Part shown: positions 51,371-61,062 of the stretch, piece by piece
How the letters are laid out: each line of letters starts with the position of its first letter
Position numbering within the stretch: the first letter of the stretch is position 1
Assembly: GCF_041431135.1 (NCBI RefSeq)
Contig: NZ_CP107799.1
Coordinates: 2,790,001 to 2,854,000, forward strand
Direction of reading: 5' to 3'
Length of the DNA: 64,000 nucleotides
Origin: Streptomyces sp. NBC_00554
GTDB lineage: Bacteria > Actinomycetota > Actinomycetes > Streptomycetales > Streptomycetaceae
Notes under the pieces: model-generated
What the model was told of the DNA's origin: nothing
Database searches by the model: none
What the model saw: only the letters and a program-made list of their open reading frames with translations
Translations under genes and position numbers: made by a program

Positions 51371-53839
51371 TCACCCCCGCAACATCTCCTCCAGCCCCCG
51401 CGCCACCGAAGCCGCCTCCTCCCCCGGCAGCGGTGAGCCCTTCGCCCCCGTCACGTAGAACGCGTCCACCGCATTGGAACCCAGCGTGGACACATGCATG
51501 CTCCGCACCCGTACGTTCGCCTCCTCGAAGGCACGTCCGATGCGGTGCAGCAGGCCGGGGGCGTCATGGGCGCGGACCTCGATGACCGTGGCGTGACGTG
51601 ATGCCGCCGGGGCGACCGTCACACGGGCCGGCGGCGCGATCGTGCCCCGGCGCCGGGGGTAGGCGGCGTCCCGCTCGGCGAGACGGCCGGCGATGTCGAG
51701 GGAGCCGTCCAGGGCGCGTACGAGGTCGGCACGGAGGCGGGCGGCCTGTGGCAGGGAGCCGTACTCGGCGGCGACCCGCCAGTCGAGCAGCAGGACCGAG
51801 CCCTCGACGCCGTCGGGCAGGTCCAGGGCGCGCAGCCCGGCCGTGCGGACGGTCAGCCGGTGCATGGCGAGGACGCCCGCGACGGCGGGGAGGACGCCGG
51901 GCTGGTCGGGTACGGCGATGAGGAGCTCCACGCCCAGCGGCTCCGGATCCTCCGGCACGGAGGCGGAGGCGGAGGCGGTCTCGGAGTCGACGGGCTCGGT
52001 CTGCGCGCGCAGCGAAAGGACGGGGCCACCCGTCCGGAAGGACTCGATCGCGAGCCGTTCCTGTTCGGCCGTGGGCGCCACGGCGTCGGGCTCCTCGGGG
52101 GCGTCCCCGGCGAGCACGGCCGAGACCCGTTTGACCAGGTCGGTGACGAGGGAGCCGCGCCACGAGGACCAGGCGGCGGGCCCGGTGGCCAGCGCGTCCG
52201 CCTCGGTGAGCGCGTGCAGCAGTTCGAGGGTGCCCTGCGAGCCGACCGCCTCGGCGACGGAGCGGACGGTGGCCGGGTCCTCCAGGTCGCGCCGGGTCGC
52301 GGTGTCGATGAGCAGCAGATGGTGGCGTACGAGGGTGGCGAGCACCGCCACGTCCGTGCGGTCGAAGCCGATCCGGGCGGCGACGTCCCGCGCGATGATC
52401 TCGCCCGCGACGGAGTGGTCGCCGGGCCAGCCCTTGCCGATGTCGTGCAGCAGGGAGGCGACGAGGAGCAGGTCGGGGCGGCCCACGCGGCGGGCCAGTT
52501 CGGAGGCGCGGACGGCCGTCTCGATGAGGTGGCGGTCGACGGTCCAGATGTGTACGGCGTTGCGCTGCGGCCGGCAGCGTACGCGCTCCCAGTCGGGCAG
52601 CAGTCTGGTGATCAGGCCCTCCGCTTCGAGCGCTTCCCAGACCTCGATGGTCGGGCGGCCGGAGCCGAGGAGCGTGACGAGCTGTTCGCGCGCCTCGGCG
52701 GGCCAGGGCGTGGGCAGGGGGCGCGCCGCGGCTGCCATGCGCCGTACGGCGTGCAGGGAGAGCGGAAGTCCCGACTGTGCCGCCGCGGCCGCCGCGCGCA
52801 ACGGGAGTACGGGGTCGCGCTCGGGGCGCGCGGCGCGGGCGAGCACCACCTCGCCGTCCTGCTCGACGACGCCCTCGGCGAGCGGTGAGCGCTCCGCGGC
52901 GGGCTTGGCGCCGCCGCCGAGCATGGCGCGCAGGCGCGGGCGTACGGCGCGCGACCGCAGCACGCGCCCCACCTCGCGCCATGTCACGTCGCTCGCATAC
53001 GAGACGACGCGGGCCGCCTCGTACACCTGGCGCAGCAGTGTGTCGGCGTCGAGGAGGCCGAGTTCCGCGGCGACCTGGTCCTGTTCCTGGAGTGCGAGGC
53101 GGTCGGTGGCGCGTCCGGTGGTGAGGTGGAGTGCGTCGCGGACGTCCAGGAGGCGCCTTCGCGCGTCGGTGAGGCCCTCGCGGGGCGCGTCCGCGAGCCA
53201 GGAGGCGGCTACGGCGCGCAGGGCGGTGGCGTCGCGCAACCCGCCGCGCGCCTCCTTGAGGTCCGGTTCGAGGAGGTACTGGAGCTCGCCCTGGCGCTCG
53301 GCCCGTTCGGCGCACAGTTCCTGGAGTTCGGGGAGGCGTTTCGGCGCCTGGTTGCGCCAGTCGGCGAGGACGGCCGTACGCAGTCCGGCGGTGAGGCCGA
53401 GGTCGCCGGCGATGTGCCGGGCGTCCAGCAGACCGAGCTGGACCTTGAGGTCCTCGCTCGAGGTCTTGCGGGCCTCGGCCGGCGTACGGACGGAGTGGTC
53501 GAGGGCAAGGCCGAGGTCCCAGACGGGGTACCAGATGCGGTCGGCCAGCGCGGCGACGGCGCCGGAGTCGCTGCCGTCGTGCAGGAGGAGCAGGTCGAGG
53601 TCGCTGCGCGGGGAGAGTTCGCCGCGTCCGTAGCCGCCGACGGCGACGAGGGAGACGCCGCGCAGCGCCTCGGAGCCGGCGTCGAAGAGGCCGGTGAGCC
53701 AGTCGTCGGTGAGTTCGGCGAGGGCGGTACGGCGCGGCGGCCCGGACTGCGCCTCTCCTTGGAGAAGGCGCAGCCGGGCCGCCGCATAGCCGCTGGGTCC
53801 CGAGTCCTCTGCTTCCGTACGCATGTCCGTACTCGTCAC
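51371..53839 (-). CDS. glnD: PII uridylyl/adenylyltransferase GlnD
   Basis: An 822-residue nitrogen-status enzyme. The nucleotidyltransferase domain has VAVGGYGRGELSPRSDLDLL. A helical linker, an HD hydrolase domain (ASLLHDIGKGWPGDHSVAG; VRHHLLLIDTA) and two C-terminal ACT domains (LLIAVPDQPGVLPAVAGVLA and IEVRAHDAPGLLHRIGRAFE) follow. In S. coelicolor GlnD adenylylates GlnK at Tyr51 rather than uridylylating it. GTG 53839 is used; ATG 53824 is an alternative. It is the last gene of amtB-glnK-glnD. Confidence 0.96.
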   Translation of the reverse strand: MTSTDMRTEAEDSGPSGYAAARLRLLQGEAQSGPPRRTALAELTDDWLTGLFDAGSEALRGVSLVAVGGYGRGELSPRSDLDLLLLHDGSDSGAVAALADRIWYPVWDLGLALDHSVRTPAEARKTSSEDLKVQLGLLDARHIAGDLGLTAGLRTAVLADWRNQAPKRLPELQELCAERAERQGELQYLLEPDLKEARGGLRDATALRAVAASWLADAPREGLTDARRRLLDVRDALHLTTGRATDRLALQEQDQVAAELGLLDADTLLRQVYEAARVVSYASDVTWREVGRVLRSRAVRPRLRAMLGGGAKPAAERSPLAEGVVEQDGEVVLARAARPERDPVLPLRAAAAAAQSGLPLSLHAVRRMAAAARPLPTPWPAEAREQLVTLLGSGRPTIEVWEALEAEGLITRLLPDWERVRCRPQRNAVHIWTVDRHLIETAVRASELARRVGRPDLLLVASLLHDIGKGWPGDHSVAGEIIARDVAARIGFDRTDVAVLATLVRHHLLLIDTATRRDLEDPATVRSVAEAVGSQGTLELLHALTEADALATGPAAWSSWRGSLVTDLVKRVSAVLAGDAPEEPDAVAPTAEQERLAIESFRTGGPVLSLRAQTEPVDSETASASASVPEDPEPLGVELLIAVPDQPGVLPAVAGVLAMHRLTVRTAGLRALDLPDGVEGSVLLLDWRVAAEYGSLPQAARLRADLVRALDGSLDIAGRLAERDAAYPRRRGTIAPPARVTVAPAASRHATVIEVRAHDAPGLLHRIGRAFEEANVRVRSMHVSTLGSNAVDAFYVTGAKGSPLPGEEAASVARGLEEMLRG

Positions 53840-53866
53840 CCAGCGACTCCTGTCTTTCTTCTTCTT

Positions 53867-55539
<1,673 letters not shown>

Positions 55540-55878
55540 CGGCGTCTCCTCGTCGATTGGTACGGCCCCGTGCGGGCGAAGCCTGAAGTGGGCGTGAGGG
55601 GTGGGCCGGTTATGCGCCATGAGATTGGCGCAGCGCGGTTTCGGTCGGCACCCCTCGATGTTTCGCCGCAGTGACGAAGGCGCCTTGTGTGTTACGCGTC
55701 GATGAACTGCCTGAGACCGGGCCGAGCGATCGTTATCGTGGCGCAACCTTCTCCGAAGGGAGAAAGGCCGGCCGCGGTCGGCCGTCCGATGACCTGGCAT
55801 GGGGGAGCCGAGTCGGGCAGTTCGGGACGGCCGGCCGCGGCCGGGGTACTGGGGCGTAGGCCGCTCACGCGGCCCGGG
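55540..55878. other. amtB promoter region and nsdA 3' flank
   Basis: There is no gene in this 339-bp gap. It contains the GlnR box at 55638-55675. On the nsdA side are two GC-rich dyads, TTCTCCGAAGGGAGAA (about 55749-55764) and GGCCGGCCGCGGTCGGCC (about 55767-55784), which may end nsdA transcription. Confidence 0.6.
55638..55675 (-). promoter_or_regulatory. GlnR operator upstream of amtB
   Basis: Read on the minus strand, the four boxes GTCAC, GAAAC, GGGTG and GAAAC occur with exactly six bases between each. This fits the GlnR consensus gTnAc-n6-GaAAc repeated as an a1-b1-a2-b2 site, with one weak a2 box. The site lies about 100 bases upstream of the amtB start. GlnR is the global nitrogen regulator of Streptomyces and activates amtB when nitrogen is scarce. 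Confidence 0.85.
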
Positions 55879-57351
55879 TCAGACCGCCTCGGCGGTCTCG
55901 GGCAGGTCGACGGCGAGCTGGTCGGTGAGGTCGACGACCTCGGCAAGGTCCCCGAAGTCGCGGGCCGCAGTGTCGACCGTCTTTCGGATACGAGTGTTCA
56001 CGCGCTCCGAGCGCACTTTCTTCGCGTACGACATTGCTTCCTTGGCTCGGACCGCACTCTTCTCGGGCTCCCGCTGGAGGAGGTGCACGGTGGCCATGCC
56101 GATGAGGTTCAGTGCGTACGAACGCTGGTGTTCGGGGTCCTTGGCGAAGAGGTCGACGGCCTGCTGCATCAGGGGCTCCGCCATGGAGGCGTAGGTGGGG
56201 CTGCGGCCCGCGACATAGGCGAGGTCGCGGTAGGAGTGGGAGTTCTCGCCGTACAGCTCGGCCTTGGAGAAGAAGCGGATCCAGTCGGGGTCCGGGTCGT
56301 CCCATTCGTGGACGTCGGAGAAGGTGTCCTCGGCCATCCGGACGGCGCGCTTGCACTTTCCGGGCTGGCCCATGTTGGCGTACGCGCGGGCCTCCATCGC
56401 ATACAGCATGGACTGGGTGCGGGGGCTCGCGCAGTCACGGCTTCCGTACTGCGCGAGGTGGATGAGTTCCAGGGCGTCCTCGGGCCGGCCCAGGTGGATC
56501 ATCTGGCGGCTCATGCTGGACAGGACGTACGAGCCGAGGGGCTTGTCGCCCGCTTCCTTGGCGGCGTGCAGGGCGAGGACGAAGTACTTCTGCGCGGTGG
56601 GCTGGAGCCCCACGTCGTAGCTCATCCAGCCCGCCAGCTCGGCCAGTTCGGCGGCGACCTTGAACAGGCGCCTGTTCGTCGCGGCGGGCTGGGGTTCCTG
56701 GAGCAGGTCCGTCACCTCGTGCAGCTGTCCGACGACCGCTTTGCGGCGCAGGCCGCCACCGCACTGGGCGTCCCACTGCCGGAACATCACGGTGGTGGAC
56801 TCCAGGAGGTCCAGCTCCGGCTTGGAGAGCCGGCCGCGGCGCACCGAGGTGGAGGGCTCGGGCTCCTCCGGCGGAGCCATCGGCGAGGGCACGAGCCAGC
56901 GCTGCATGGGCTCGATGAGGGCCGGGCCCGCGGCGAGGGCGAGCGAGCTGCCGAGGAAGCCGCGGCGCGCCAGCATCAGGTCGCTGCGTGAATACTCGCT
57001 GATCAGCGCCACGGTCCCCGGGCCCGTCCAGGGCAGGTCGACGCCGGACACGGACGGTGACTGGTGGGCGGCGCGCAGGCCGAGGTCCTCGACGGCGACG
57101 ACACAGCCGAAGCGCTCGGAGAACAGCTCGGACAGGATCCGCGGGATCGGCTCGCGCGGGTTCTCCCCGTCCAGCCAGCGGCGCACCCGCGAGGTGTCCG
57201 TGGAGATGTGGTTGGCCCCCAACTGGCGGGCCCTGCGGTTCACTTGACGTGCGAGCTCACCCTTGGACCAGCCGCTGCGCACGAACCACGAGCCGAGCAG
57301 CTCGTTGGGGCGCTTGTCAGCGTTCGTCCCGCCTCCGCCGTTGCCGCCCAC
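55879..57351 (-). CDS. nsdA: NsdA, negative regulator of development and antibiotic production
   Basis: A 490-residue cytoplasmic protein. The N-terminal part (NELLGSWFVRSGWSKGELAR, HISTDTSRVRRWLDGENP) looks like a helix-turn-helix-like segment. A twin-arginine-like hydrophobic stretch (ARRGFLGSSLALAAGPALI) and a C-terminal TPR-like helical repeat region (KYFVLALHAAKEAGD, YAMEARAYANMGQPGKCKRA) follow. Disruption in S. coelicolor increases actinorhodin and sporulation (established for SCO5582). I chose GTG 57351 because the orthologue starts near GNGGxGTNA. Confidence 0.93.
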   Translation of the reverse strand: MGGNGGGGTNADKRPNELLGSWFVRSGWSKGELARQVNRRARQLGANHISTDTSRVRRWLDGENPREPIPRILSELFSERFGCVVAVEDLGLRAAHQSPSVSGVDLPWTGPGTVALISEYSRSDLMLARRGFLGSSLALAAGPALIEPMQRWLVPSPMAPPEEPEPSTSVRRGRLSKPELDLLESTTVMFRQWDAQCGGGLRRKAVVGQLHEVTDLLQEPQPAATNRRLFKVAAELAELAGWMSYDVGLQPTAQKYFVLALHAAKEAGDKPLGSYVLSSMSRQMIHLGRPEDALELIHLAQYGSRDCASPRTQSMLYAMEARAYANMGQPGKCKRAVRMAEDTFSDVHEWDDPDPDWIRFFSKAELYGENSHSYRDLAYVAGRSPTYASMAEPLMQQAVDLFAKDPEHQRSYALNLIGMATVHLLQREPEKSAVRAKEAMSYAKKVRSERVNTRIRKTVDTAARDFGDLAEVVDLTDQLAVDLPETAEAV

Positions 57352-57798
57352 TGGAACGCCCCCATCCCTGAGACCACTTGTACGCTGCGTGCGCCAAGCC
57401 CTATCAGAATGCCGGTAAATACGGCCGCACGTCCGGTAGTTCTCACCCTTCGAACGGGAAGCCGACTTGCCCTTGGCATACCCACGAGTGCACACGTCCC
57501 CAGGACTCGTGTACTCAAAGTAATCCTACGATCACCCCTCCAGCCATGGCGATCCCGGAAACGCCACCATTCGCCACCCCTTCGAATGAACTCCGCGTCG
57601 CCCACGCGCGATTCACTTGACACAGGATGGCCGGGAGTGGGCGGAGCGGTGTGCGCCGGGGCGCACGATGCAGAGCGCACTACCTGGGGCACTACTGGGC
57701 GCCGTCTGAACCGGGCGGCACAGGGGAAGTCGGGAACACAGGGTCACGTTCCCATTCCGTCACGTAACCACCGGTACGTCGGACCCGTTGGAGGGGGC
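57352..57798. other. Divergent promoter region of nsdA and the prim-pol gene
   Basis: A 447-bp gap with no supported gene. It is less GC-biased than its flanks around 57400-57610. A GGGAAC ... GTTCCC dyad (57732-57737 and 57748-57753) and an ACGTAACC-ACC-GGTACGT near-palindrome (57762-57779) lie just upstream of the prim-pol gene and may be operators. I see no consensus promoter. Confidence 0.45.
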
Positions 57799-58461
57799 AT
57801 GGGCTTCACGATCGGCAGTAGTCGGGGGACGCGCGAACTCCGGCCCGGCTCACGGCGCCGCGGCCGCTCGACGGAGTGCACCGCGGTGGCGGAGTTCACC
57901 GGGCTGTGGGGCTGGGACGTGGTCCCCGGCGCCCGGGCCGCCGCGGGAGCGTGCTCGTGCGGAAGGGCCGACTGCCCCGCGCCGGGTGCGCATCCACTGG
58001 ACTTCGCGCCGTCGATCCCGGCCGGCGCCACACTCGACGAAGTGACCGAGGCCTGGGCCGAGTTCCCGGGGGCCGCCATGATGCTGCCGGTCGGCCGCGC
58101 CTTCGACGTGATCGAGGTCGCCGAGCCCGCCGGGCGCCGGGCGCTCGTCCGGCTCGAACGCATGGGGCTCCCCCTCGGACCCGTGGCGGCGACCCCGGAC
58201 GGCCGCGCCCACTTCTTCGTCGCCCCCGGCTCCGCACCCGAACTCCCCGAGCTGCTCTACCGGATGGGCTGGGACGACGCCTCCCTCGACCTGCACGGCC
58301 TGGGCCCGGGTACGCACATCACCGCCCCGCCCTCCGACCGCTCGGGCCTCGGCCCGGTCCGCTGGCTGCGCTCCCCCGCACTGGACTCGGCGACGAAACC
58401 GCCACAGGCCCGGCTACTGCTGGGGACGCTGGCGTATGTGGCACACCGGTCGCGCGTGTAG
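57799..58461 (+). CDS. Prim-pol (AEP) domain protein lacking catalytic carboxylates
   Basis: About 220 residues, matching the N-terminal domain of bifunctional DNA primase/polymerase proteins. A zinc-type cluster (CSCGRADCPAPGAHP) and the ligand-like GTHITAPPSDRSGLGPVRWL strand are present. In active members the motif I strand ends in DVDP; here it reads FDVIEVAEPAGRR, and the GxGGRHxYF-type strand reads PDGRAHFFVAPG. Metal-binding acids therefore seem lost. ATG 57799 follows a strong GGAGGGGG. It is conserved beside nsdA. A nucleic-acid-binding or regulatory role is inference. Confidence 0.8.
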   Translation: MGFTIGSSRGTRELRPGSRRRGRSTECTAVAEFTGLWGWDVVPGARAAAGACSCGRADCPAPGAHPLDFAPSIPAGATLDEVTEAWAEFPGAAMMLPVGRAFDVIEVAEPAGRRALVRLERMGLPLGPVAATPDGRAHFFVAPGSAPELPELLYRMGWDDASLDLHGLGPGTHITAPPSDRSGLGPVRWLRSPALDSATKPPQARLLLGTLAYVAHRSRV

Positions 58462-58490
58462 GCCGTTCCCGAACCTTGGGCTCACATGAC

Positions 58491-58531
58491 GAAGCGCCCG
58501 CTCCCAACTGCACCTTGGGGGCGGGCGCTTC
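58491..58531. terminator. Terminator between prim-pol gene and ftsY
   Basis: Near-perfect 17-base arms (58491-58507 and 58515-58531), GAAGCGCCCGCTCCCAA with its complement. It is followed at once by a second perfect dyad. Confidence 0.8.
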
Positions 58532-58537
58532 TTCGTA

Positions 58538-58561
58538 GCAGGTACTGAAATCAGTACCTGC
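58538..58561. terminator. Second hairpin before the ftsY stop
   Basis: Perfect 11-base arms GCAGGTACTGA (58538-58548) and complement (58551-58561) around AA. It abuts the ftsY stop codon at 58563 and probably terminates ftsY on the minus strand. Confidence 0.7.
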
Positions 58562-58562
58562 C

Positions 58563-59759
58563 CTACTCCCCGATAAGGGCGTCAACGAACGCCTCCGGCT
58601 CGAACGGCGCCAGATCGTCCGCCCCCTCTCCCAGACCGACCAGCTTGACCGGCACGCCCAGCTCACGCTGCACCGCGATCACGATGCCGCCCTTGGCCGT
58701 CCCGTCGAGCTTGGTCAGCACGATGCCGGTGATGTCGACGACCTCGGCGAAGACACGGGCCTGGACGAGACCGTTCTGTCCGGTGGTGGCGTCGAGGACG
58801 AGCAGGATCTCGTCCAGTGGCGCGTGCTTCTCGACGACGCGCTTGACCTTGCCGAGCTCGTCCATGAGCCCGGTCTTGGTGTGCAGCCGGCCCGCGGTGT
58901 CGATGAGGACGACGTCCGCGCCCTCCTCGATGCCTTCCTTGACCGCGTCGAAGGCGATCGAGGCCGGGTCACCGCCCTCGGGACCGCGCACGGTACGGGC
59001 GCCCACCCGCTCGCCCCAGGTCTGCAGCTGGTCGGCGGCGGCGGCACGGAAGGTGTCGGCGGCGCCCAGGAGGACGTGCTTGCCGTCGGCCACGAGCACG
59101 CGGGCGAGCTTGCCCGTGGTGGTCGTCTTGCCGGTTCCGTTGACCCCGACGACCATCACGATGCCCGGGGTGTCGAGGTTCGAGTCGGTCTTGACCGTGC
59201 GGTCGAACTCGGGAACGAGCAGCTGGAGCAGCTCCTCGCGCAGCAGAGCGCGCAGCTCGTCCGGCGTACGGGTGCCGAGCACCTTCACACGCTCACGCAG
59301 CCGGTCGACCAGCTCCTGGGTGGGCTGCACGCCGACGTCGGCGGTGAGCAGCGTGTCCTCGATCTCCTCCCAGGTGTCCTCGTCGAGGTGCTCGCGCGAG
59401 AGGAGCGTGAGCAGCCCCTTGCCGAGCGCGTTCTGTGAGCGGGAGAGCCGGGCGCGCAGACGCACCAGACGCCCCGCGGAGGGCTCCGGGACCTCGATCT
59501 CGGGAAGGGCCGGGGGTTCCTCGACCGCGACGGGAGCCGAGGCGGCCTCCGGGAGGTCCACCTCTTCTATCGTGCGGCGCGGTTCTTCCCGCGGCGTCTC
59601 GGCCTCGTCGCCGACGTGCGGCTCGGCCGGAGGGGCGGTGATGTCGGGGGCGACGGGGGGCGGCGGAGGCAGCTTCCGCTTGCGACTGCCGACGACCAGC
59701 CCGCCGAGCGCGCCGATCACGACGACGGCGATGACTACAGCAAGGATGACGATTTCCAT
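58563..59759 (-). CDS. ftsY: Signal recognition particle receptor FtsY
   Basis: A 398-residue SRP receptor. A true N-terminal membrane segment (IVILAVVIAVVVIGALGGLVVG) precedes an acidic linker of about 75 residues, as in actinobacterial FtsY. The NG domain follows: LSREHLDEDTWEEIEDTLL, GVNGTGKTTTTGKLA, DTFRAAAADQLQTW, LIDTAGRLHTK, TKLDGTAKGGI. ATG 59759 is chosen. It docks Ffh-ribosome complexes at the membrane. A 16-bp hairpin (59783-59817) lies in its leader. Confidence 0.97.
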   Translation of the reverse strand: MEIVILAVVIAVVVIGALGGLVVGSRKRKLPPPPPVAPDITAPPAEPHVGDEAETPREEPRRTIEEVDLPEAASAPVAVEEPPALPEIEVPEPSAGRLVRLRARLSRSQNALGKGLLTLLSREHLDEDTWEEIEDTLLTADVGVQPTQELVDRLRERVKVLGTRTPDELRALLREELLQLLVPEFDRTVKTDSNLDTPGIVMVVGVNGTGKTTTTGKLARVLVADGKHVLLGAADTFRAAAADQLQTWGERVGARTVRGPEGGDPASIAFDAVKEGIEEGADVVLIDTAGRLHTKTGLMDELGKVKRVVEKHAPLDEILLVLDATTGQNGLVQARVFAEVVDITGIVLTKLDGTAKGGIVIAVQRELGVPVKLVGLGEGADDLAPFEPEAFVDALIGE

Positions 59760-59782
59760 AACGAGACCCAGTATCAGCCATC

Positions 59783-59817
59783 CCTCCCTCGGCAGGGAGA
59801 ATCCCTGCCGAGGGAGG
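59783..59817. promoter_or_regulatory. Perfect hairpin in the ftsY leader
   Basis: Arms of 16 bases (59783-59798 and 59802-59817) with a GAA loop, 24 bases upstream of the ftsY start. The region is a divergent promoter gap, so it is not a normal 3' terminator. It may be the 3' end of an upstream transcript or an attenuator. Confidence 0.6.
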
Positions 59818-59950
59818 CATTCTGTAGCTTCCTCCAAAGAGACGAGCCCCTCGCACGGAACGCGGAACCCCGCGAACCCGAGCCCGCCGCTATGGCCGTC
59901 TGACGAACCGTCAGCTACCGTCCCCCTCCACACACGAAGGGGGGCTCACC

Positions 59951-60922
59951 ATGCCCGTAACGGTCGTACGCTTCAACCTCGTTGACCCCGACGCCACCCC
60001 CGCGTCGCTGAGTGCCCGCTACAAGGCGGCCGTCGAGATGGCCGCGTACGCCGACGACCGCGGCATCACCACCGTGCAGACCGAGGAGCACCACGGCGTC
60101 GCCAACAACTGGTTGCCCTCGCCGTTCGCCTTCGCGGGCGCGGTCTTCGGCGCGACCCGGCACATCGCGGTCACCGTGTCGGCGGTCATCGGCCCGCTGC
60201 ACGACCCGCTCCGGCTCGCGGAGGACATCGCCGTACTCGATCTGCTCAGTGGCGGACGTCTCATCACCGTCGCGGGAATCGGCTACCGGCCCGAGGAGTA
60301 CGCCCTCTTCGACGTCGACTGGAAGCGGCGCGGCAAGCTCCAGGACGAGCTGCTTGAGACGGTGCTGAAGGCGTGGACCGGCGAGGAGTTCGAGTACCGG
60401 GGCCGGACCGTACGGGTCACTCCGCGGCCGTTCTCGGATCCGCACCCCCTGCTGCTGGTCGGCGGCTCGTCGAAGGCGGCGGCGCGGCGGGCGGCCCGCC
60501 TGGGCCTTCCCTTCTTCCCCAGCGCCCACCTGCCCGAGCTGGAGGCGTACTACAAGGAGCGGCTCATCGAGTACGGCACCGAGGGCTGGACCATGATGCC
60601 GTCGGCCGAGACCCCGCTCCTGCACATCGCCGAGGACCCCGACCGGGCCTGGGCCGAGTACGGCAAGCACTTCCTGCACGAGGCACGGACGTACGCCTCC
60701 TGGCAGTCCGGCGACATCCGCTCGGCGGTGAAGTCGGCGGCCACGACGGTCGACGAGCTGCGCGCCGAGGGCGTCTACCGGATCCTCACGCCCGACGCGT
60801 GCGTGGCACACGGCCTCGACAACTACGTCCTGCACCCGCTGTCCGGCGGGATGCCCGTCGACGAGGGCTGGCGCAGCCTGCACCTGTTCTGCGAAAGCGT
60901 CCTGCCCCGCCTCAAGGACTGA
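59951..60922 (+). CDS. LLM-class flavin-dependent oxidoreductase
   Basis: A 323-residue luciferase-like TIM-barrel protein, probably using F420 or FMN. ADDRGITTVQTEEHHGVANNW, FAGAVFGATRHIAVTVSAVIGPLHDPLRLAEDIAVLD and VAGIGYRPEEYALF (short runs) are typical, then RFRGRTVxVTPRPF-like EYRGRTVRVTPRPF and LLLVGGSSKAAARRAA. The ATG at 59951 follows AAGGGGGG. It stands alone and diverges from ftsY. The substrate is unknown. A 22-bp terminator follows. Confidence 0.9.
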   Translation: MPVTVVRFNLVDPDATPASLSARYKAAVEMAAYADDRGITTVQTEEHHGVANNWLPSPFAFAGAVFGATRHIAVTVSAVIGPLHDPLRLAEDIAVLDLLSGGRLITVAGIGYRPEEYALFDVDWKRRGKLQDELLETVLKAWTGEEFEYRGRTVRVTPRPFSDPHPLLLVGGSSKAAARRAARLGLPFFPSAHLPELEAYYKERLIEYGTEGWTMMPSAETPLLHIAEDPDRAWAEYGKHFLHEARTYASWQSGDIRSAVKSAATTVDELRAEGVYRILTPDACVAHGLDNYVLHPLSGGMPVDEGWRSLHLFCESVLPRLKD

Positions 60923-60930
60923 GAGCGCCA

Positions 60931-60989
60931 AGAAGACGTACTGCCCCGGCTCAAGGCCTCGAAGGCCGAGCCGGGGCAGTACGTCTTCT
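60931..60989. terminator. Very strong hairpin terminator
   Basis: Perfect 22-base arms (60931-60952 and 60968-60989), with core GTACTGCCCCGGCTC, and a 15-base loop that itself holds GGCC pairs. It separates the LLM gene from the convergent sugar permease. Confidence 0.9.
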
Positions 60990-61062
60990 TACGAGTACGG
61001 GGAGAAGGGCAGCGGGGGTTTGGCCCGTCTCCCCGAGTTTCGGGGGGCCGTTCCTACGAGGC

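Noticed and set aside
57762..57779. ACGTAACC-ACC-GGTACGT resembling the TetR operator at 5312
   Set aside because: One half is lengthened by a base, which breaks the symmetry, and no related regulator is nearby; probably coincidence.
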